DNA from: Hermatobates lingyangjiaoensis
Taxonomy: Eukaryota; Arthropoda; Insecta; Hemiptera; Hermatobatidae
NCBI GenBank assembly: GCA_026182355.1
Contig: JAPFBL010000257.1
Coordinates: forward strand, 248,001-312,000
Direction of reading: 5' to 3'
Length of the DNA stretch: 64,000 nt
Every line of letters starts with the position of its first letter. Position 1 is the stretch's first letter. Below, piece after piece: positions 35,074-47,600 of the stretch. Under the pieces are notes generated by a model. It saw only the letters and a program-made list of their open reading frames with translations. It searched no databases and was not told the origin of the DNA. Made by a program: the position numbers and the translations under genes.

Positions 35074-35550
35074 GGCTCTAATGATATGGATGATCGAGGC
35101 GTTTTATTCTTGAGATGATGAAGTGACTTATTTTACTTTAATATAAATGTAATAATGGAGATAAAATTATCTCATGCGACAAGTATCACTATGTGAGTGA
35201 TATTGAGACAGATTAATATAAATAATTTTAATTTGAGAATGCTAGTCAGACATGACTATCAAATGTGATGGGGTCATTGACCTTAGCCCATGCAGGCTCA
35301 GGTGGGACTGTGTGGACTGAATAATTACACAAGAGTGTTAGTCAGGGATGATTCATCCAACCTTGGTGAGGAGGGCCTGTCCTCCTAAGCCTATCCTGGC
35401 AGGTATGTTTGAGTACATTATTAACCATCTCCATTGCAAGTCGAGACAAGTAATGATGAGACAAGGCGTGTGAAACATTAAGAGTGTTCTGGTCCGATCG
35501 CAAGTGAGTAGTTCAAGTTCACACGACTGAACCTAGTGTTCAAGACTGAC
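34650..35550. repeat. Inner inverted repeat, spacer side of the right-arm protease gene
   Basis: Mirror of 32965-33865. It follows the end of the right-arm protease gene on the minus strand. Confidence 0.8.
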
Positions 35551-35949
35551 CAGAGTATACTATTTACGCAGTTATACAATAACAATTGATGAAAGAATTA
35601 CATCCTATTGTTCCTATAGGCTGAATATAATATTTATATAAAGTAGCATTGATTTTTAAACAATTGATCTATCTTGTCTCTTTATTAACTCAATTACAAT
35701 AAATACATGACAGCTGGGGGTGGAAAAAAACAAAAATTCAATCAAAATATTTATTACTTTGACTAATTGTGTACATGTCTTTGAATATTAACACATTTTC
35801 TAATAACAGATCTGATTGACTGATCGATCATGTAGCACAGAGGAACCAATTCCTGTCCTTTGTCTATTCCTGACAAATCATTGTCATTGGCTACTGACTG
35901 TAGCCGATGTGACAAGCCAGTGAAATGTTGTATGCATCGAATTTTGTTA

Positions 35950-37515
35950 TTATATCAACATTTTTTTCTCTCGTTGTAAGTGAATCAATTGGTTAGTTAG
36001 GTCGTGAATATCGTTAAGGATACTGTCTTCTACACAGGTTATGTTAAACAGTTCTAAGACATTTACAATGTTTCCTGTAACACTTTGTAAATATTCATCA
36101 TATTCCACAAAATAGCCTTCTTTTTTGTAATTGAAATATAATTTACCGTTCATATGACGAAACACTGATGTAATACTTCTTGCATTTAAGCCATGATATA
36201 GATCTTCCAATGTACCTTTTATAACAAATTCATTTTCGAGCGCTTCTAGTAGGTAATAGTGGTCTGCAATTAAATAAACTCTTCCCAAGTAGTCAACATA
36301 TGATCCTGTTATAGTCTTCATCATTCCGTGATGAACAATATTCATCAATGGTTCTTTCTTAACCAAACGGAGACGGGGAAAATCAACAGTGTAAACTGTA
36401 TTATTAACAAACATTACAAGGTTTCCATTACGATTTTGGTAAATTGAATCTATTCCGTTAAAGTTTCTTAGAAAAAAGCCCAACCATTGATTTATTCTAT
36501 ATGCAGCTGACATTTGGTATTTACTTCTTAATGACTCCACTAAACTCACTCTCCATGCATATTTCTTGTAAAAGAAATAAACTGATTTTTGAGTGATTAG
36601 AACATGATCAATTTTATATCTGTAGGAGCAAAGATCCGTGACGTAGTTCATTTCTTCCATTCCTGGTAATGAATTAGTAGAAGTTGTATCAGCTGATTTC
36701 ACAGGTTTTTTCCCATATAACTTTACAATTGATGAAATGTCGGTGGGATCTAAAGCAAGCTCGCTCATGTTTCGTATACCATCTGGTATTCTATAAATTG
36801 GATGCATAATAGAGTTTCTATTGACTGTATTATGGTTCAAACCCAAAGTATGACCAATTTCATGTACAAGTGTATGAAAAAATGATATGTCTCCGTCTTC
36901 AGGCAATTTCATTGTCATTTCCCAGTTATAATGTTCATTGTTAAAATGCATTTCAAGCGTGTCATCATAAAGTCCAGTTTTTGGAGAATATGCATGAGCT
37001 ATCGTGACTTTCTCAAATGGTTGACATAATGTGGCATTGTTTTGAATCATTGTATGATTTGCGTCGGAGAATTTCATGACGATGTTTGGTTTGTCTTTGC
37101 TTTTAATAAAACTTATGTTAGCATGCTCTTCCCAAAGAAATAAGGCTTTTTCAACAATATCGTGAGGTATTTCACTGTCGTATGTGTACCATTTTATCGT
37201 GTTTACTTTCCATTTTAGATTTTCCAATGTTCCTTTTGTAGAATATCTAGATAAAACATCATCTTTTACCCCACATCTTGGGCTTTCCATCAAATGTAAA
37301 GTCTCGGACGTTAATTCTCCACTAGTATCAATATTGAAATTATTTTGAAATAAACGAATGGCATTTTTAACAACACCGTTGCTATATATTGAAGCAACAC
37401 CTTCTTCTTTACTTGCGTCCTCCAAATAGCCATATGTTTTCAAGTATCCGATGTAGTCTACTCCTCTGCATAAGTGAATGACTGACATAGAGACTAACAA
37501 AATGTAAAACATCAT
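35950..37515 (-). CDS. Secreted matrix metalloproteinase with hemopexin domain, right-arm copy
   Basis: Mirror copy of the left-arm gene: 521 codons, identical predicted protein, with the same signal peptide, cysteine switch (Cys81), zinc site (218-228), Met-turn and Cys296-Cys494 hemopexin domain. The two genes converge on the central spacer, about 1.7 kb from their stop codons. Read-through of either would make antisense RNA to the other. No stop or frameshift separates the copies, so they are either very recently formed or kept alike by gene conversion. A polyadenylation signal (AATAAA on the minus strand) lies near 35755. Confidence 0.95.
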   Translation of the reverse strand: MMFYILLVSMSVIHLCRGVDYIGYLKTYGYLEDASKEEGVASIYSNGVVKNAIRLFQNNFNIDTSGELTSETLHLMESPRCGVKDDVLSRYSTKGTLENLKWKVNTIKWYTYDSEIPHDIVEKALFLWEEHANISFIKSKDKPNIVMKFSDANHTMIQNNATLCQPFEKVTIAHAYSPKTGLYDDTLEMHFNNEHYNWEMTMKLPEDGDISFFHTLVHEIGHTLGLNHNTVNRNSIMHPIYRIPDGIRNMSELALDPTDISSIVKLYGKKPVKSADTTSTNSLPGMEEMNYVTDLCSYRYKIDHVLITQKSVYFFYKKYAWRVSLVESLRSKYQMSAAYRINQWLGFFLRNFNGIDSIYQNRNGNLVMFVNNTVYTVDFPRLRLVKKEPLMNIVHHGMMKTITGSYVDYLGRVYLIADHYYLLEALENEFVIKGTLEDLYHGLNARSITSVFRHMNGKLYFNYKKEGYFVEYDEYLQSVTGNIVNVLELFNITCVEDSILNDIHDLTNQLIHLQREKKMLI

Positions 37516-37529
37516 GTCCTTCTCCTACA

Positions 37530-38134
37530 ATGTAGTGTTCAAGACTAAGCAGGGTATAATGTAGATTATGTATTTCCAATCGTTCAGTCGTGTGACCTTG
37601 AACTACTCACTTGCAATCGGACCAGAACACTCCTAATGATTCACTCACCTTGTCTCATCATCACTTGTCTCGACTTGCAATGGAGACGGTTAATAATGTA
37701 CTCAAACATACCTGCTAGGATAGGCTTAGGAGGACAGGCCCTCCTCACCAAGGTTGGATGAATCATCCCTGACTAACACTCTTGTGTAATTATTCAGTCC
37801 ACACAGTCCCACCTGAGCCTGCATGGGCTAAGGTCAATGACCCCATCACATTTGATAGTTATGTCTGACTAGCATACTCAAATTAAAATTATTTATATTA
37901 ATCTGTCTCAATATCGCTCACATAGTGACACTTGTCGCATGAGATAATTTTATCTCCATTATAACAGCTACCATATACTAGGTGGTGTTTATCTAAATAT
38001 ACACTCTCATAAACACGTGATTTTATCTCATATTGCCTATCTGCTCCTCATAATTGTCTCTTTTACGCATACTTTGCTCAAATTAGTATTAACAGTAATA
38101 TGAAACAGGTGGATATTGGACTGCATTGACTATG
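37530..38134. repeat. Inner inverted repeat, outer side of the right-arm protease gene
   Basis: Mirror of 30380-30985. It contains the one-base difference (CTGCTCC against CTGCTTCC) that shifts the arm register. Confidence 0.8.
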
Positions 38135-39168
38135 AGTGTATGTGAAAAAATACAACGCGACATGTCTTAGCGTTAATGTAGAAGGTTAATGTACTGCAGT
38201 AGACTCGGGTGGTAACCTTGAGCATGTTTCGACAGGTTTAGGAGATGTGGCTGGATAGGCTAAGGTCGGCTCACCTTGGGCGGATGAGTCATGCTTGAAT
38301 AACACTCTCTTGTAATTATTCTTTCCACGCAGACCCCTCCATCTGGAGCCAGCATGTAGTGTCTGGACAGGTGGAGCGAGCCTTTATCGGGACGATTATC
38401 CATGTCATTAACGCTAATTTTATTTACAATAATAATGGACATGTTAGGAGCTGGCATCCAATTCACTCCTCCCTCACCCACCCCCTTTGAACTTACTCAA
38501 TTTAATGAGTAATGTTGTGTTAAAAAAAAAAATCAACATAAATTCAATAATAAATTAGGATTTGACCATCTGGATATTGATGTCTGTGTACAGCGAGTGT
38601 GTAAACTAACAAGAGTCTGCGAGACATGTTGAACTACAAGTGAACATGCCCAACTGAGCTCCAGACCAAAAACAATGAGTTTTTTTTTTCATTGTGTGCA
38701 TTATAACATTCACTTGGTACAGTAATGTCATTAGGGTAACCATGAGTTAGATATGACTCAGTTATTAGTCCACTTGTGAATCAAAACATTGAGGAAGAGG
38801 AAAAGATGGTGAGAGTTTGCATATAGAGGTGAAGACGTTTGATATAAGTGTGGGACCATATATGATGTGTGAATATTGCTCTGGCTTGTTCTCAGATGAA
38901 GTCAACACTCTAGCGTCAAGCTAGTTATGATCAACAGTAGGACAGTCCGTAGACAGCTGACGTAAAAAGCATAAAGCATTCCTTATAAAATTTACAGATG
39001 GTGTTAAGTTATTTCAAAATCCATACCCATAACAATCTCTCGACCCTTCCGAGCCCTTGTAAAGAACTGATATTCCCATCAGATGAACATCAAATAATCC
39101 AAACTGATTAAAAATTACTCCTTATCATTATTAATGATAAAAGACAACTAAAAATTACCACTGGTAAA

Positions 39169-39908
39169 AACATAGCATTAAGGGCTAAAAAAGGGTTCTA
39201 ACTCGTAAACGGTAAGAAATATAGAAAAAATAATGAAATAATGCGCGAAGTGCCATCCGAGCCAAATTATTTTCCCACGCTGAGTGAAATGATACCAAAC
39301 TCAATGTACCTACACTCAGCCCTTATGATCCCTTCGAAGGGACTCAAAGCGAAATGACATGAGCAAATAAAGTCTAAAATCAATACAAATTTCTCTTTCC
39401 TCGTTATTTACAACAAGGTAATGATCAATAAACTCTACTATATCATCCCATTATTGACAATATAGCTTTAAGGGCTAAAAAAGGCTGTAACTCGTAAACG
39501 GTAAGAGATATCGAAAAAATAATGAAATTTCGGAAAGCACGAAGTGCCATCCGAGCCAAATTATTTTCCCACGCTGAGTGAAATGATACCAAACTCAATG
39601 TACCTCCACTCAGCCCTTATGATCCCTTCGAAGGGACTCAAAGCGAAATGACATGAGCAAATAAAGTCTAAAATCAATACAAATTTCTCTTTCTTCGTTA
39701 TTTACAACAAGGTAATGATCAATAAACTCTACTATATCATCCCATTATTGACAATATAGCTTTAAGGGCTAAAAAAGGCTGTAACTCGTAAACGGTAAGA
39801 GATATCGAAAAAATAATGAAATTTCGGAAAGCACGAAGTGCCATCCGAGCCAAATTATTTTCCCACGCTGAGTGAAATGATACCAAACTCAATATACCTA
39901 CACTCAGC
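39169..39908. repeat. 294 bp tandem repeat, right arm
   Basis: Mirror of 28606-29345 with the same unit boundaries and the same internal variants. This shows the tandem array was already formed before the arms were duplicated. Confidence 0.9.
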
Positions 39909-40428
39909 AGTGGAAGGTGATGTTTTATAATAATGAACAGATGACAAAGGAACTCTGTATAGAAGGGGTGAATACTAATGAGCGGCCGACTGACTGGAAC
40001 AGGAAGGTGTGGGAGGCGGGTGGTACATGTGGGTGAGGGGTGTGGGTGCGGTGGGTCAGTGGGTTTGTTAGTAGGGAACAGGTTGTTGAGGCAGAAGTGT
40101 GTGTCAGGTTAGTAGGATACACAAGATTGTGTGGGAAGTACGTCTTGGTTCTAACGGGAATGATTGTGACCCGTGTTCGTATAGTAATGAGGTTGAAGCG
40201 GCAGTTGACCAGCTGGCTGGGTTCATTCGTCAACAAACTTTCTCAATGCTCCATTCACTTTAATTAAAATATCGCTTCTATATCACCATTTTTTTTTCTA
40301 TTTTCATCTCTAAAAAATTATTAAAATGATATAAAAATAAATATATATATCACCAATGATAGGTTGGGCTGTGGGTGACCTTGAAAGTAGGTCAGTGTTC
40401 AAGCCCCAGTCATAACACAGCTGGTGGG

Positions 40429-40506
40429 TGACCTAGTTCCAGTATTTATAATACTATACGAGCTAGTGTGCCAGTATTTATAATAATATTCGAGCTAGTG
40501 TGCCAG
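40429..40506. repeat. Subterminal 32 bp tandem repeats, right arm
   Basis: Mirror of 28008-28085, ending about 20 bp inside the right terminus. Confidence 0.85.
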
Positions 40507-40527
40507 AGTTTATAAAACTTAACTACT

Positions 40528-40533
40528 AACATG
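40528..40533 (+). other. Target-site duplication, right copy (AACATG)
   Basis: Directly follows the terminal CTACT of the right arm and matches 27981-27986. Confidence 0.85.
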
Positions 40534-40935
40534 ACCCACATAATATTCTTTTTGAAATGGTTAGTGGTGCTTAAAATTTGAAATTTGAAAATAGTGCCTG
40601 GACTAACAAAATATTTGTTAGAGACTTTCCTACTATAAAACTTCATATCCCTATTAAAAACTATAGTAAATGATAAGTATTCCCACAATAACAAAACAAT
40701 GTCATTGCAACGTAGTTCAAGACAAATCCAATGACATAAGTATGTTAATAATATTTATTTATATAAATATATACAACATATAAATAAACAGGATAAACAG
40801 GCGTATACACAGGAGTGTAATACCTTTAGACCTAAAATTATCAAGAAACCAGTGCTCCAATTAAAATCAATGGTTGAGAAGGTATATCAATATTAATAAA
40901 CCAAGCGTTACTGGCTCACATTTAGGTCTATCAAT

Positions 40936-41190
40936 ATGAACGACGGTGAAGCACCTTCTGCAGACAATATCAACGTTTCATACAATCAAGGTTTTTTCCA
41001 AATGCGGCATCGTGAACTTGGTTCAGTAGCTACCAATACAGCTCATAGAATCAGATCTTCATTGAAGAAACTGGCACAGAAGAAGAATGACCGGATTTTT
41101 TTTGTTAAGATGTAGAGATGAAGGGATTGTTCCTTCTCATATATCTAATATTGTATCAGCCTTGAAAATGCCAAACAATTTTTGGTAAAA
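40936..41190 (+). pseudogene. Penelope-like element, N-terminal protein fragment
   Basis: The ATG at 40936 opens a frame with MRHRELGSVA, RIRSSLKKLAQKKNDRIFF and a stop. Past a run of eight T the next frame continues LLRCRDEGIVPSHISNIVSA. The LAxxKNDRIFLxRCRxxGIxPxHI pattern is, as I recall it, the conserved start of Penelope-like reverse transcriptase proteins. A length change in the T run probably caused the frameshift. The related flanking motif TTTAGACC(T/A)AA...AAGAAACC occurs on both sides (40828 and 41221). Confidence 0.5.
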
Positions 41191-41289
41191 TGTCGTTGTA
41201 TAAACAGTATTGAAAATTCTTTAGACCAAAGATCCTCAAGAAACCCATCTCTGAACTTTATAAACCAGTGATCGAGAAGCTACACCAAA

Positions 41290-44200
41290 GCTAATATATG
41301 AAATATATTTATTAAATAATATATTTTTTAATTTATGATTATAAATCTGTCTCATCTTGTTGGGTTGGACCCCATCATCTAACTTAATAATTTCCTTAAA
41401 ATCCCAATTTAGGTAGAGGTACATTGAATTCTATTCTTCATCCTATGACCATGTTTGTTCTCTTCAAACTAATAAATCAATATTTGATGAAACATAAAAT
41501 AACAAAAACACGTAAAGACAGTTTCTTTAATGGAAAGAAATACTCAAATCATTGCAAGGTTTCTTTAAACACACACATCTGTAAAGTATAAATGAAAACA
41601 GAAAAATGAGATTATATTCAAAACCATTAATAAGCAAAATAACTAAGTATAATGTAAAAACGTTAAATTATTAAATTATTTTAACTTCTTTGTTATAAGA
41701 TTATTGCACTCATATAATAATTTAAGAGAACAATCTAGTAGAGATTTAATAGTACAAATATTTAACATTTTCAAATACAATTATTTAAAAAGTTTTCTTA
41801 AGTCGATTTTTTTGTGAAGGAATTTTTTAGAATTTTCCTCAAAAGTTTTCTTTTTCTACATGAGTACTGAACAAAATAGTCACTCCCAATTTTGACGAAT
41901 AAATCAATAACAAATTAAAAAAAGATATTAGAGACTAAATTGCATATTTAATATATCAGTCTCACAGTTTTAAATTTATTGGCAATGTAAAATTACAGTT
42001 ATGAATTCAAATGTTATAACTTATTTGAAAATTTATTTTGAATTATCTGGAACCAAGTTTTTTTGATTAGTAAAATGCAAACCTCGATAAGAAAGAAAAA
42101 TTATTTTAAGCTATGTATATAATATATTGAAATTAATTAAACATCACCCTTATCCTTATTAACAGTATAAATACATTCATACTGTATTAATGCCATAAAT
42201 AAATTTCCCTACGTTACGATTTATGATCTCATTATTTAGAATGTTATATTGAATGATACTTTATCTTTATTATAAATTATAATCTCATAGAAGACCTTAA
42301 AATGTTTTTTAATACCAGTCTTACAAAAGAAACGATCTACCTCTAAGTATCCGTCCTTAGTAATAGTGTAGGGACGTTTAACTCCATTAGTAATCGTTAC
42401 CAACATTTCTATATAAACGATTTTAGATTGACAACAAACAAATCAAATTAGAAAAAATATATTTCCTTAAGGAATATATTAATAAATTCAAAAAGGGTTA
42501 ATTTTAATAATTGATTGCATTAAATTCCTAATTACTTCAATTAAATGAATTAATCAATGAAGAGACTGAAACATTAAACAAATGAATAAATAAAGAAATA
42601 AGCAAACATTAAATAAAGAAAGAGAGACCTACTGGGCGCATTAAACCGCATTACATTGGATAAAGATTACTTAATCATTACACCTGAAACAGACTTCTAA
42701 GACAACTATAAACAGAATGTAAAGAAATGCTAACCTATTTATTTATTGAAGAGCAGAGGTGCTGAAAAAGTAACATTCTCCATGTTTTGTCGTATCAAGA
42801 GTACACTACTACTTATAATTGACAAGCGAATGTAAAAATGTAAAAAATTGACTTACTTAACGATCTGTTACGAAACATTACCTTCTATTTTTTGTTAGTT
42901 TAAAAAATATGAATCTAAAGTGGTATTACAAATGAGACTCTAACGTGGACGACTTATTTTAGTTGAATATCTTTGTCACATTTCTGAAAATGTTACTGTG
43001 TTTTCAAATGTTGATTAAATTATGTAGGCTTATTAAACCTATAATTTATTTTTTAATGAATAAACAAAGTTTGTCATAATTTGTTTGAATACAAATAGTG
43101 TAATGCACTTAGTTGACCATTATTATTGTGGTTTAGAAGTTGATTTTTATTTCAGGAGCTTCCTTTGAAATTTTGTGATATATATTAATACTAAAAAGAC
43201 AATCAACACATTTTAGAGTTGATACACTTTTTTCAAAGGTTTTCTTTGCGCTTTTGTTTCAATAATGGTGACAGTTCTACTCTTATTCTTTTCTAACATG
43301 TCTAAATTCTTTTCTTATTGTCTAAATATCTCAACTAAAAGTAATAAAAAAAAGTTGGAAATTATAATTAATAGCCCACTGAAGAGTATTTATTATCAAA
43401 TAGACTGTATGGAAAAAATAAAAAAATAGTATAGGGAGAGAAGGGCTAGTTAGCAGATAGCCGGACAAATCCAGCGTCGCTCTCATCCCGAGGGCATGAA
43501 TAAATTCATGATGTCTGTTGTGGATATTAGATTCCCGTCTTCCCAATCGAACGAGACAGAGTCCAGAAAAACTAATACCTTTCTATTAATACCCTGTAGT
43601 AATATTTCTTATAATAGCGTATTTTAAAGTTGATAGTAATAATGAAAAATGTAACTGCATATATAATAGTGGCAATTTTCTAAGTAGAATTTCCTCATCA
43701 AAATTACTAAAATTTTTAAATTCCTCATAATCAATATTTATATCATGGTAATACTTAATACAAACTTTCAAGTTTCGGTAACCATTAGAAGAGTTGGTTG
43801 AAACTAGTTTTCGTTTTGGCATAATTACAATGATTGACCTTTTCCAACTTCAATATTATCCAAAACCAATAGACTCTTTATCAAATCAAAAACTAGATGT
43901 TTATCTAATGTCAGTAATTCTAACGATAGAAGTTTTATTGTGGTAGTTGACAAATAAGAGATATCAAGTACCTTCAAAATAATTTAGGCAGTACTCTGAA
44001 AATATGACATCAAAAGACGGGCCACTAGTGTAAACAGAGATCAAAGAGGAAAAAATATAAAATAAAGAGTAAAAAACACTTAAAATCATGTTAATACCTT
44101 AAATGAAAGACACAGCGGGAACCTCTTAACTAATAGTTAAGATTAGTTTAACAGTTTAACTACTAGTTAAACTATTAAAACTACCGCAGTGATATTTAAT

Positions 44201-46234
44201 TTAATCTGTATTAAGATTAAAAAGGTTCTGAAATGAAGAGTGCAAGTAATGGGATAATCTTATTTTGTAAGCAACAATTCTTGAAAGGAGTTGAACAACA
44301 AAATTACGGGGTATTTATGGCACATAGGAGAAGGTATCTATTTATATCTGAAAGGATCTTAATACAAAAATTTAAAAAAAAAAACACGTAATAAACCGGC
44401 TTAAAAATGCAAAGAAATCATAAATACAAATAATATAATTAATGAACTAACTAATCACTAAAATAATAATCGCTTAAATCAGTAACACAATTGAAAAGAT
44501 GTGATCAATTTGTAACTGCAGACGAAGAAAGAAATAAAAGGAATATAAACTGAATACAGTAATAAAAATCCATTTATTTAATAAAATAATATTTAGAAAT
44601 CAGGAATTTGAGGCATTATATTTTAAATACTGTTGCTAGAAGGTTATATAACAGAATAACACAAAAAATACTCAGATCAGCTGTATTCAAAGCTAGAAAC
44701 GTCCAAAACCGGCCCAGGAAATCAGTCTACTTTTGTGCAGGAAGTTTCAAACAAAATATAATTTAAATATACAGGACTATTGCATAAGAGTAATGTCAAG
44801 AATAACCTCATGTTGTTTGCTAACTTGTACTCACTTTGCAGTGTATTACAATATAACAGTACAGTTAGTAATAATTTTACATTTGTGACAATGACAAATT
44901 TGGCAAATATATTCGTTTAAAACTTAAATTTTTCAGAAGTAGAAATTATAATAATTATTTTTACTTTTTTACCAAATATAAAAAGGATGTGAGTTTGATA
45001 GAAAGTAATTAAATAATTGGTATAGGGAAACCTCAGATAATGTATCAGTTTTTACCTTAGGCCCGTTGTTTGTCTTGTTTGTCATTTCAATTTCTTGTCT
45101 TGAAAACTTGATAAACTTGAAATGTCTTGCTTCTTGTATCTCTTACATGCTCATTGTCAAGTATACTTGTGAATAAAAACAACTTGCCAGTAGTGATAAC
45201 AACTTTGCTATAACAAACAGACTTCAAGTGTTTTCATTTTTTTAAATTTTACTAAAAATTTTCTCATAATACTGGAATTGAAGTATACTGGTTAATTTTA
45301 TCAAAGAGTTTATTTAAATAAACTGCATGACTAATGCGCTTGAGGTAAGTTTATTCCATTTAACTTTGTTGTTATCTTCGAGCTCTACAATTGTGTAAGG
45401 GTTATGTAATAATTTGTATGGTTTGACATAGTAATTTTAATATTTTTGACTTAATTAGTTTTAACACTCGTTGATACCTAAAAACATAATAACATGTGCA
45501 ATATGTACATACCATTATATAATTGCGAAGAGATTAGTTTAAGAAGTATAATCAATAGTATTTTATTCAAACTACCTCTTATGAAAGTGTGTTTATCAAA
45601 AAAATGTTCAATTGGGTAGAGAAGACAAATTGATTCGTCAGATAACATTTTATAAACATGTTATTGATTCCTTCTCCAGACTCCTATATTTAGGGTAGAT
45701 TTTGAAAATGATTCCTGAGCAATGGCTATTATAATGTTCGAGATTTATTGGAAGTAACTAAGTTCTCTTAGGTGCAACAACCATTCCATGTTCTTTATTT
45801 GAATCTTCATTCACATTCCAGCCTTTCACACTTTTGTAGGACAGTTCAATTATCTTTTTTAACTTCCTTTCTATCTTGTATGGGACAAGTTATTTCACGT
45901 GTCTATAATAAATGTTTCTTTTACTATTATTTATTCATTTTCAATTTATTTAGGATCCTCTAAATGAAAAAAAAAGGTAATTTCAGGTCCTGAGACTAAC
46001 TTTTACCAAAGTATTTTAAGGTTTCAAAATTACAAATCTCCTTTTTTGTTTATTCGTAATTCTCCTCATAATTTTTTTTATTATTTCTTTCCAATGTTTC
46101 ATTCTAAAATATTCTAAAAATCATATTTTATGGGGGGAAAAAAAGGACAGTAGGCCTTTTACTGATGACAAAAAAAAAATGGTTTCATCTTTCGATATGA
46201 ACGTGAGTTCATAGGTTCTGTAAACCATCAAACC
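41290..46234. other. Long AT-rich stretch without recognisable gene
   Basis: Several frames of 60-80 codons occur with no domain or family likeness. I see no repeat ends or RNA genes. Confidence 0.4.
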
Positions 46235-46540
46235 TTGGAAACTTTTATGATTCCCTGCATTACATCAGACCTACTTCTTTTCAACCGACACGTGCTTACA
46301 ATTCATCAGGATATGAATCAAGTAATTGCAATTATTAATAGGAAGAACTTCTTGGATTTCATTCGACTACTAAAAGTTGATAAGAAGCTGCTGCTCAGAA
46401 CATTTTTTCTGTCTAATCTCCTTTATCAACTCATGTATGAGAATGATATCTCAAACAACAGAAGAGTTATCACTTTCCAAGAAATTACTAAAAAAAACAA
46501 ACTTTTATTTGATCTCAGTAAAGTCTATGAGTGGTGCTAG
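46235..46540 (+). other. Unassigned 101-codon open frame
   Basis: A leucine- and isoleucine-rich frame (SDLLLFNRHVLTIHQDMNQ, LLRTFFLSNLLYQLMYEND) ending in a TAG. It is longer and more protein-like than neighbouring frames and could be a decayed exon. It has only a loose likeness to the C-terminal half of insect chemoreceptors, and I would not name it. It stops just before a partial copy of repeat family A. Confidence 0.25.
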
Positions 46541-46589
46541 TGGTACTGCCAGAAAAATTTTGATTGCAAAAAAAATCAAGGATTTTCTT

Positions 46590-46860
46590 TCAAGAGTTTG
46601 GTTGTCAGATAGAATGAAATATTTTGACCATAACATAGTCTGTTTTGGTCAAAATATTTCATTCTATCCTTCATTATTTTTCCTTCATTTTCCTTCCCCT
46701 TTGTCAAAAATCATGTATACCAATTTTGTCTTAGTAAGTGTTATCTTTTTTCCTGCGTCTCATACTCTGTTAGAAGGTTGCTATGAATGTATATTGAGAA
46801 AAAATATATTAGTAGTTAGCCAGTTTACACATAACACAGTTTAAATAAAACTGATTTACT
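46590..46860 (+). repeat. Dispersed repeat family A, copy 4 (partial), with a short hairpin
   Basis: It shares CCTGCGT(C/G), TACTCTGTTA(G/T)AAGGTTG, TATGAATGTATATTGAGAAA and TTAGCCAG with copies 1, 3 and 5, in the same orientation. A perfect hairpin with 22 bp arms (TAGAATGAAATATTTTGACC and complement, 46609-46667, 15 bp spacer) sits at its left edge. Confidence 0.6.
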
Positions 46861-47600
46861 GAGTCAACCATCTTTTTTCTAGTGTACAGATCTTTTCCGA
46901 TAGTTACGTAATCAATCAGTTAATATTCAGAATTTCTCTCTCGTGGATAAATTAAAACTAATTACTACATAAAAAAAATCCTGAAAAACTTAATAGATAT
47001 CAAGATACTTGTTGATTTCAAGATCAAGTGAAGTTGCCTTGTTGAACTCCACTTGAAATTGACGCGTAAAGCCATGTTTTGAGAAACGTTTTACTGAACT
47101 AGTAAGATATGTGATCAAAAAATATATATACCATTATGGTGTTTACAGTGGCACACCCAAAAACTGCGACGATATCATCGAAGTCGATTATTGAGCTTAA
47201 TAACTTCTAGAGTGTACAGTACGAGCGGACGTGTTGATAGTTCATGCGGTGAACGGAACAGTTAATGCGGTGTGTATGTGTTTGGATCTCTCCCATATGG
47301 ATTTACCTCCAAACCGATTTTAAGAGTCAATAGTCTGAGTGACTAGTGCTGCCACAAATATAGCATTAGATGCAGTTATAGAGTAGTTAGGTAGAGTACA
47401 TACAGGGTAGATAGAGTATATAGCTCTTTTCGTATAAAGGTTACATTATTTCGTTTGAAACTCCATTGTCTTGCACATATACACAACAATCAGTACTGCT
47501 TTATGTCACTCTCCTTTGTAATCCCATTCATATCCTCATTACATCACTCTACCTCATTTTGGTTCATATTCTCTTCATACGTAATACAGTTTCGATCTCA
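46861..47600. other. Spacer between repeat copy 4 and the copia relic
   Basis: Nothing recognised. Less AT-rich around 47,140-47,400, which might be part of a decayed LTR; there is no proof of this. Confidence 0.35.

Larger units (their letters stand above)
27987..40527. mobile_element. 12.5 kb palindromic transposable element carrying two metalloproteinase genes
   Basis: Left arm 27987-34237, spacer 34238-34275, right arm 34276-40527; the arms are reverse complements almost base for base. Position sums of paired features stay at 68514 in the outer part and 68515 around the protease genes. The shift comes from one extra A in the left arm near 30469. Other differences are the lengths of two CT/GA tracts and a T/G change near 34045. 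The ends read AGTAGTTAAG and CTTAACTACT, with a 6 bp target duplication outside. The 5'-AG and the 6 bp duplication match Polinton/Maverick elements, but no polymerase B, integrase, protease or capsid frame is present. I infer a foldback or remnant element that moved as one unit. Confidence 0.85.

Noticed and set aside
27987..40527. Palindrome as a pure assembly or library fold-back artefact
   Set aside because: A fold-back artefact would not end in a direct 6 bp duplication with different flanks, and the arms differ at microsatellites. Not excluded without raw reads, but less likely.
46235..46540. Chemoreceptor exon
   Set aside because: The likeness is only in hydrophobic pattern; no diagnostic motif is present, so no name is given.
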